Source: JALNZU01 sp964463695 (GTDB taxonomy: Bacteria > Bacteroidota > Bacteroidia > Bacteroidales > F082). Taken from it: a stretch of DNA of 64,000 nucleotides. Below the pieces are notes generated by a model that had not been told where the DNA came from, did not search any database, and saw only the letters and a list, made by a program, of their open reading frames with translations. The DNA is taken from the NCBI GenBank assembly GCA_964463695.1, contig CAYXCZ010000019.1, positions 24,878 through 88,877 on the forward strand. The letters are read 5' to 3'. A program made the translations under genes and the position numbers. Shown piece after piece: positions 60,111 through 64,000 of this stretch. The stretch's first letter is position 1, and every line of letters starts with the position of its first letter.

Positions 60111-60923
60111 ATGAGCAATTTTAAGCAAAAGAAAGTGCTGATTACCGGCGGAGCTTCAGGAATAGGTCTATTGACTGGAAAGATGGCCCTTGAAAAAGGT
60201 GCTGGTGTATTGATTATTTGGGACATTAATGTAATACTGTTGGATAAAGTGATTGCGGAGTTATCCACCGAAGGATACCAGGTGCTAGGCCAGTTAGTGG
60301 ATGTTTCTGATAGGCATTCTGTTACTGCGGCTGCAAAAACTTGTATCGAAACTGACAATATCCCTGATATTCTTATTTTGAATGCAGGAATAGTTTCAGG
60401 AAAATTCTTTCATGAACACCTGGAAGGAGAAATTGAACGTACAATAGGGGTCAATGTTTTAGGAGTTATGCTGACAGCGAAAGCTTTTCTGCCTGCAATG
60501 ATACAACGAGGTTCAGGACATCTTGTAACAATTGCTTCTGCAGCAGGGATGCTTGCCAATCCACGCATGGCTGTTTATGCTGCCAGTAAATGGGCTGCTT
60601 ATGGATGGTCGGAGAGCGTGCGCTTAGAGATGAAACAACTCAAAACGGGTATTAAAGTCACAACAGTGACTCCAAGTTACATTGATACCGGTATGTTTGA
60701 AGGTGTCAGCACCAATTATGTTATTCCCAAACTTACTCCAAAGCGCGCGGCTTCTGCCATTATTAAGGGAATCAGTAAGAATCGGATTTTTGTAAGGATG
60801 CCTTTCATGGTGTATACAATTCCATTTGTCAAAGGAATTCTGCCGGTTCGCTGGTTTGATTTTTTGGTTGGCAAAGGTTTGGGTGTTTATAAATCCATGC
60901 AAGGGTTCACCGGCAGAAAGTAA
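60111..60923 (+). CDS. Short-chain dehydrogenase/reductase
   Basis: The 270-residue classical SDR has the cofactor motif T-G-G-A-S-G-I-G (residues 11-18), the N-A-G near residue 93, a catalytic serine in I-A-S-A-A-G, and the Tyr-156/Lys-160 pair in Y-A-A-S-K. A C-terminal hydrophobic extension (M-P-F-M-V-Y-T-I-P-F) resembles membrane-associated retinol/steroid-type SDRs. The substrate cannot be told. Its start lies just 15 bases from the divergent thioredoxin promoter. Confidence 0.92.
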   Translation: MSNFKQKKVLITGGASGIGLLTGKMALEKGAGVLIIWDINVILLDKVIAELSTEGYQVLGQLVDVSDRHSVTAAAKTCIETDNIPDILILNAGIVSGKFFHEHLEGEIERTIGVNVLGVMLTAKAFLPAMIQRGSGHLVTIASAAGMLANPRMAVYAASKWAAYGWSESVRLEMKQLKTGIKVTTVTPSYIDTGMFEGVSTNYVIPKLTPKRAASAIIKGISKNRIFVRMPFMVYTIPFVKGILPVRWFDFLVGKGLGVYKSMQGFTGRK

Positions 60924-61015
60924 GTTCAGCCCCATTAAAATTAACTAAGTTGCGCCTTACGTATTTTTAGTGCTAATAGAGGCAATGATTTTATCGTGAA
61001 CGAATTTCTTCTTTT

Positions 61016-61023
61016 TATCTTTG
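61016..61023 (+). promoter_or_regulatory. -7 promoter element for the 102-residue protein and ZIP transporter genes
   Basis: TATCTTTG fits TAnnTTTG and ends 15 bases before the ATG at 61039, excluding the apparent TTG start at 61021. Confidence 0.6.
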
Positions 61024-61038
61024 CACGAAACTTTAAAA

Positions 61039-61347
61039 ATGGAACAAGCTCTTCAACCTATCGAACCTTCCGACATTTCAAGGCTGCAGCATCTTGACCG
61101 CGAAACGCTTACAGATCAGTTACAGCTGTTTATTTATGATTTGTTACAACATGATTTCGAACGCCTCTGTGCACTCATGTATCGCCATGATGTGAATGAG
61201 TTTCTTTTCAATCAGGCTTTAAGCCTTTCACGAGATGATGAACGCGCAAGAGCTATTGCCGGACTTGTAATTGATCGTGAGTTACTTAAGATAAAGACAC
61301 GAGCTCTTTATGCAAGTGAAAAAAATAAAAACGCATTAGACCAATAG
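61039..61347 (+). CDS. Uncharacterised 102-residue protein coupled to a ZIP transporter
   Basis: I do not recognise this family. The protein has no signal peptide or membrane helix and is predicted all-alpha. A central segment reads H-D-F-E-R-L-C-A-L-M-Y-R-H-D-V-N-E-F, with two His, one Cys and several acidic residues that could bind a metal. The promoter at 61016-61023 fixes the start at 61039. The ZIP-type transporter gene starts five bases after the stop, so they share an mRNA. Coding is supported by promoter placement, an intact frame and the tight spacing. A regulatory or metal-handling role is speculation from context. Confidence 0.75.
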   Translation: MEQALQPIEPSDISRLQHLDRETLTDQLQLFIYDLLQHDFERLCALMYRHDVNEFLFNQALSLSRDDERARAIAGLVIDRELLKIKTRALYASEKNKNALDQ

Positions 61348-61352
61348 CATTA

Positions 61353-62168
61353 ATGATGGAATTTGATCTTCACGCAATACTTATTGCTTTTGGTCTGACG
61401 CTTTTTGCCGGCCTCTCAACAGGTATCGGAAGTGCAATAGCCTTGTTGGCAAAGCGTACCAACACGCGTTTTCTTACGCTCTCGCTTGGTTTTTCGGCAG
61501 GAGTAATGATCTATGTTTCTTTTGTTGAGATATTTCAGAAGGGGAGAACGGTACTTATCGAAAGTCATGGAGAACTTACTGGAAATTGGATTGCAGTTGC
61601 AGCTTTCTTTGGTGGTATTTTGTTAATAGCAATTATCGACCGTTTTATTCCTACCGTTGAAAACCCTCACGAAATCAGACGGGTGGAAGATATGGATGAA
61701 GAGCAGGTTAAAAAGCGCAAGTTAGCCCGCATGGGTGTCATGACAGCATTGGCCATTGGCATTCATAATTTTCCGGAGGGGTTAGCAACTTTCACTGCTG
61801 CATTGAATGACCCCGGAGTAGGTCTTGCTATCGCCATGGCAATTGCAATACATAATATCCCGGAAGGAATTGCTGTTTCAGTACCTGTTTACTATGCAAC
61901 AGGTAGTCGGAAAAAAGCTTTTTGGCTTTCTTTCAGTAGCGGATTAGCAGAACCTGTTGGCGCTCTGTTTGGTTTTTTAGTGTTGATGCCATTTATGAGT
62001 CCCATTGTTTTTGGAGTCCTTTTCGCTTTGGTTGCAGGTATCATGGTGTTTATTTCGCTTGATGAACTCCTCCCGGCTGCTGAGGCTTATGGTGAACACC
62101 ACTTGTCTATTTACGGACTAGTTGCTGGAATGGCCGTGATGGCTGTAAGTTTGTTATTATTCATGTAA
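61353..62168 (+). CDS. zupT: ZupT-like ZIP family metal transporter
   Basis: The 271-residue protein has about eight transmembrane helices. The two ZIP metal-binding motifs are H-N-F-P-E-G (His-138) and H-N-I-P-E-G (His-167). The charged loop P-H-E-I-R-R-V-E-D-M-D-E-E matches ZupT-type transporters. It imports zinc and other divalent metals into the cytosol. It follows the 102-residue gene by five bases and ends in a terminator shared with hsp20. A second ATG directly follows the first; either could be the start. Confidence 0.95.
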   Translation: MMEFDLHAILIAFGLTLFAGLSTGIGSAIALLAKRTNTRFLTLSLGFSAGVMIYVSFVEIFQKGRTVLIESHGELTGNWIAVAAFFGGILLIAIIDRFIPTVENPHEIRRVEDMDEEQVKKRKLARMGVMTALAIGIHNFPEGLATFTAALNDPGVGLAIAMAIAIHNIPEGIAVSVPVYYATGSRKKAFWLSFSSGLAEPVGALFGFLVLMPFMSPIVFGVLFALVAGIMVFISLDELLPAAEAYGEHHLSIYGLVAGMAVMAVSLLLFM

Positions 62169-62187
62169 AAATTATAGTATGAAAATG

Positions 62188-62222
62188 AAAAAGCCTGCTA
62201 CGTTTGACATAGCAGGCTTTTT
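62188..62222. terminator. Bidirectional terminator between zupT and hsp20
   Basis: Inverted repeat AAAAAGCCTGCTA...TAGCAGGCTTTTT with a nine-base loop, T-rich on both strands, between convergent genes. Confidence 0.9.
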
Positions 62223-62237
62223 TTCGCCACTTAAGGT

Positions 62238-62669
62238 TTATGAGATAGCAATTTCTCTGTTGATGGCTACCTTGGCTTCTTCGCGTTTTGGTAATCCAAC
62301 ACTCAGGATGCCGTCTTTGTAATCGGCTTTGATCTTTTCGAGATCAATTGCTTTTGGAAGACTGAATGAGCGACGGAAACTGTTGTAGCTGAATTCTTTG
62401 CGAATCATTTTTTCAGTTTTTTCTTCGCTCTCATTTTGTGTTTCGGCCGAGATGCTTAGAATATTGTTATCAAGGTTGATTTTGAAATCTTCTTTTTTCA
62501 ATCCAGGTGCTGCCAACTCTAATGCGAAGCCTTCTTCAGTTTCTGTGATGTTGACCGAAGGCATGTTAGTGCGGTTTTCCTGTGAGCGGAAGAAGAAGTT
62601 TCTGTCAAAATCTTCCATCAATTCCGAAAGCATGTTTACCGGATGCTGATTAAATCTGATTAAGTTCAT
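62238..62669 (-). CDS. hsp20: Small heat shock protein (Hsp20/alpha-crystallin)
   Basis: The 143-residue protein has an alpha-crystallin domain at about residues 35-128 (F-A-L-E-L-A-A-P-G-L-K-K-E-D-F, N-S-F-R-R-S-F-S-L-P, Y-K-D-G-I-L-S-V-G-L-P-K). It is an ATP-independent holdase that protects unfolding proteins. A strong Shine-Dalgarno (TAAGGAGG, 62684-62677) lies seven bases before the ATG, unlike most genes here. The upstream region holds direct repeats at 62778-62822 and no exact TAnnTTTG, which suggests stress-specific control. Confidence 0.96.
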   Translation of the reverse strand: MNLIRFNQHPVNMLSELMEDFDRNFFFRSQENRTNMPSVNITETEEGFALELAAPGLKKEDFKINLDNNILSISAETQNESEEKTEKMIRKEFSYNSFRRSFSLPKAIDLEKIKADYKDGILSVGLPKREEAKVAINREIAIS

Positions 62670-62676
62670 GGTTTTT

Positions 62677-62684
62677 CCTCCTTA
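62677..62684 (-). promoter_or_regulatory. Strong Shine-Dalgarno sequence of hsp20
   Basis: TAAGGAGG with a seven-base spacer to the ATG. Most genes in the window lack such a site, so this should favour high translation. Confidence 0.8.
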
Positions 62685-62777
62685 ATTTAATTTTTGTTTG
62701 ACAATTTTTTTAATGTTTACACCAACCCCTTTTCAAAAGCTGTACCAAGTGAAATTTTTGTATGTTTCTTTTATTTA

Positions 62778-62822
62778 TATGACATAATGGCCGATATTTA
62801 CAAAAATACATATGACACAATG
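62778..62822. repeat. Direct repeats TATGACAyAATG upstream of hsp20
   Basis: TATGACATAATG at 62778-62789 and TATGACACAATG at 62811-62822 differ at one base and are 33 bases apart, three helical turns. A third partial copy (TGACAT) follows directly. They lie 110-155 bases upstream of hsp20 and about 110-155 bases upstream of the plus-strand gene at 62934. Confidence 0.4.
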
Positions 62823-62845
62823 ACATATTTGCTTTATATTTAGCT

Positions 62846-62857
62846 TTTGTTAACAAA
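62846..62857. promoter_or_regulatory. 12-base palindrome upstream of the second flippase-like gene
   Basis: TTTGTTAACAAA is perfectly self-complementary, about 50 bases upstream of the -7 element at 62909. Possible operator; chance is not excluded in AT-rich DNA. Confidence 0.25.
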
Positions 62858-62908
62858 TTATAGATCAATAATTTATACAGAAAGCTTTCAACAGAATTGT
62901 CAGATGAG

Positions 62909-62916
62909 TATATTTG
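62909..62916 (+). promoter_or_regulatory. -7 promoter element for the second flippase-like gene
   Basis: TATATTTG fits TAnnTTTG. The predicted start near 62920 is about 14 bases before the GTG at 62934. Confidence 0.5.
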
Positions 62917-62933
62917 CCAAAAATTGATCAATA

Positions 62934-63992
62934 GTGACTGATATCCATAATATCATAAAGCCGAGTAGAGTTATTTACCCCATCTTGATTGGATTGGGTG
63001 TGGCAGCGTGGATGTTATGGAAGAATTTTGATGCAGAAGCTTTCAGTTTTCTAACATGGTCGTGGGCTGCAGTGCTGGGCTTGTTGGCTGCTTTTGGAAT
63101 GATGGCCATTCGCGATTTAGCCTATATGTATCGAATAAGGATACTCACTGACAAACAGTTAAGTTGGAAGCAGGCGTTTGAGGTGATTATGCTGTGGGAG
63201 TTTAGCTCAGCCGTCTCTCCATCAGCGGTTGGTGGTACCGGTCCGGCTATATTTTTTCTATACAAAGAAGGAATCAACACTGGTAAGAGTACTGCTGTTG
63301 TTTTGACTGCTATTTTTTTGGATGAGGTATTTTTCATTTTGATGGTTCCTTTACTCTATCTCATTTTTGGAGATTTGGTTTTTCCTCCCGGATCATCAAT
63401 GATCAACGAAGGAATAAAAATGGGATTGATATTGAGTTACAGCGCTATTTTTATATACACGGTGCTACTTGCTTACACCCTTTTTATTAACCCTTACTTT
63501 TTTAAATGGCTCTTATCTTACATTTTTCTTGTTCCTTTTTTACGCCGTTACCGCACACGCATGCGCAAATTAGCCAATCAATTAATTGTCACTTCCCGGT
63601 TGATAAAAGGCCAATCAATTTCATATTGGCTGAAGGTTAGTATTGCCACTTTCTTATCCTGGACTGCGCGGTATTGGGTTGTAAATTTTATATTTATGGC
63701 CTATTTCTTCAGCCATTTGGGTGTGATGGATCATTTACTTATTTACGCCCGTCAACTAACAATGTGGATCATTTTGCTTGTAAGCCCAACACCAGGTGGG
63801 AGTGGCATCGCAGAATTTATTTTCAGTGACTTTTTAGGCGATATCCTTCCAAATGCAGCCTGGGCAATACCAATGGCGCTGCTTTGGCGATTGATAAGCT
63901 ATTACCCTTACTTATTTGCAGGAGCAATTATCTTACCCCGCTGGCTGAAAAGGGTATTCAAAAAAAAGATGGTTTACGAAAAAGTGGAATAG
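62934..63992 (+). CDS. Second lysylphosphatidylglycerol synthase transmembrane-domain family protein (flippase-like)
   Basis: The 352-residue protein, read from a GTG, has about eight transmembrane helices. The family pattern is S-S-A-V-S-P-S-A-V-G-G-T-G-P near residue 90 and S-P-T-P-G-G-S-G-I-A-E-F near 283. Like the gene at 57219-58244 it lacks the MprF synthase domain. The two are clearly diverged paralogues with different N-termini. A lipid-flipping role is inferred from the family; the substrate is unknown. The frame closes just before the right edge of the window, so the gene is complete. Confidence 0.87.
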   Translation: MTDIHNIIKPSRVIYPILIGLGVAAWMLWKNFDAEAFSFLTWSWAAVLGLLAAFGMMAIRDLAYMYRIRILTDKQLSWKQAFEVIMLWEFSSAVSPSAVGGTGPAIFFLYKEGINTGKSTAVVLTAIFLDEVFFILMVPLLYLIFGDLVFPPGSSMINEGIKMGLILSYSAIFIYTVLLAYTLFINPYFFKWLLSYIFLVPFLRRYRTRMRKLANQLIVTSRLIKGQSISYWLKVSIATFLSWTARYWVVNFIFMAYFFSHLGVMDHLLIYARQLTMWIILLVSPTPGGSGIAEFIFSDFLGDILPNAAWAIPMALLWRLISYYPYLFAGAIILPRWLKRVFKKKMVYEKVE

Positions 63993-64000
63993 TTTAAAAA

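Noticed and set aside
1..64000. Search for CRISPR arrays, insertion sequences, prophage or a defence island
   Set aside because: No regularly spaced repeats, transposase, integrase, phage structural genes or known defence domains were seen, and gene content and composition look like ordinary core chromosome.

Overview
The window is a gene-dense stretch of a Bacteroidota chromosome. I place it in class Bacteroidia or a near relative, order uncertain. The evidence is a complete porP-gldK-gldL-gldM-gldN type IX secretion (T9SS) cluster, two proteins with T9SS C-terminal sorting domains, a LruC-domain lipoprotein, and many promoters with the Bacteroidota -7 element TAnnTTTG. Shine-Dalgarno sequences are mostly absent; hsp20 is a clear exception. 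Base composition and coding style look uniform. I see no rRNA, tRNA, insertion sequence, phage, plasmid or CRISPR structure, and no recognisable defence island.

Left part (1-9,900): an N-terminal fragment of a lipoprotein; a heptaheme cytochrome c/TPR lipoprotein; a four-gene mevalonate operon (mvaA, a GYDIA-family GHMP kinase, mvaD, a mevalonate-kinase-like GHMP kinase); a DUF1456 (YehS-like) gene; and groES-groEL. Next comes a minus-strand envelope and housekeeping block (9,560-15,128): pheT, a sigma-54 activator without a receiver domain, lptE, a conserved acidic TPR-like protein and secG. recG and the T9SS cluster follow (15,271-23,544).

Middle part (23,860-47,027): two tandem YitT paralogues; the two subunits of B12-dependent methylmalonyl-CoA mutase; lnt; a secreted CotH/lamin-tail T9SS cargo protein; a lipocalin; a PiT-family permease; tyrS; an epimerase; a flavodoxin; an MltF-like transglycosylase; an ECF sigma factor with a membrane partner and a fructosamine-kinase-like gene; an M64 metallopeptidase; and ptb-buk. 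The mutase and ptb-buk point to acyl-CoA metabolism: succinate/propionate interconversion, and acyl-phosphate or butyrate formation with ATP yield. Both promoter regions carry a CRP/FNR-like palindrome.

Right part (47,160-64,000): a 1,232-residue T9SS cargo protein with BNR-like, GEVED and three 76-residue repeat domains; lysS; an RlmI-like methyltransferase; a LamG-LamG-LruC lipoprotein; a thioredoxin-like gene with panC, panD, a flippase-like membrane protein and rfaE2 in one operon; a short-chain dehydrogenase; an uncharacterised 102-residue protein coupled to a ZIP metal transporter; hsp20; and a second flippase-like membrane protein.

Most of the window is conserved core genome. The points most worth following up are the possible shared CRP-like sites, the exact 35-residue repeats in GldL, the two kinases of the mevalonate operon, the multiheme-TPR lipoprotein, the ECF/palindrome/M64 locus, and the zupT partner protein. 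I did not find a clearly new multi-gene system.
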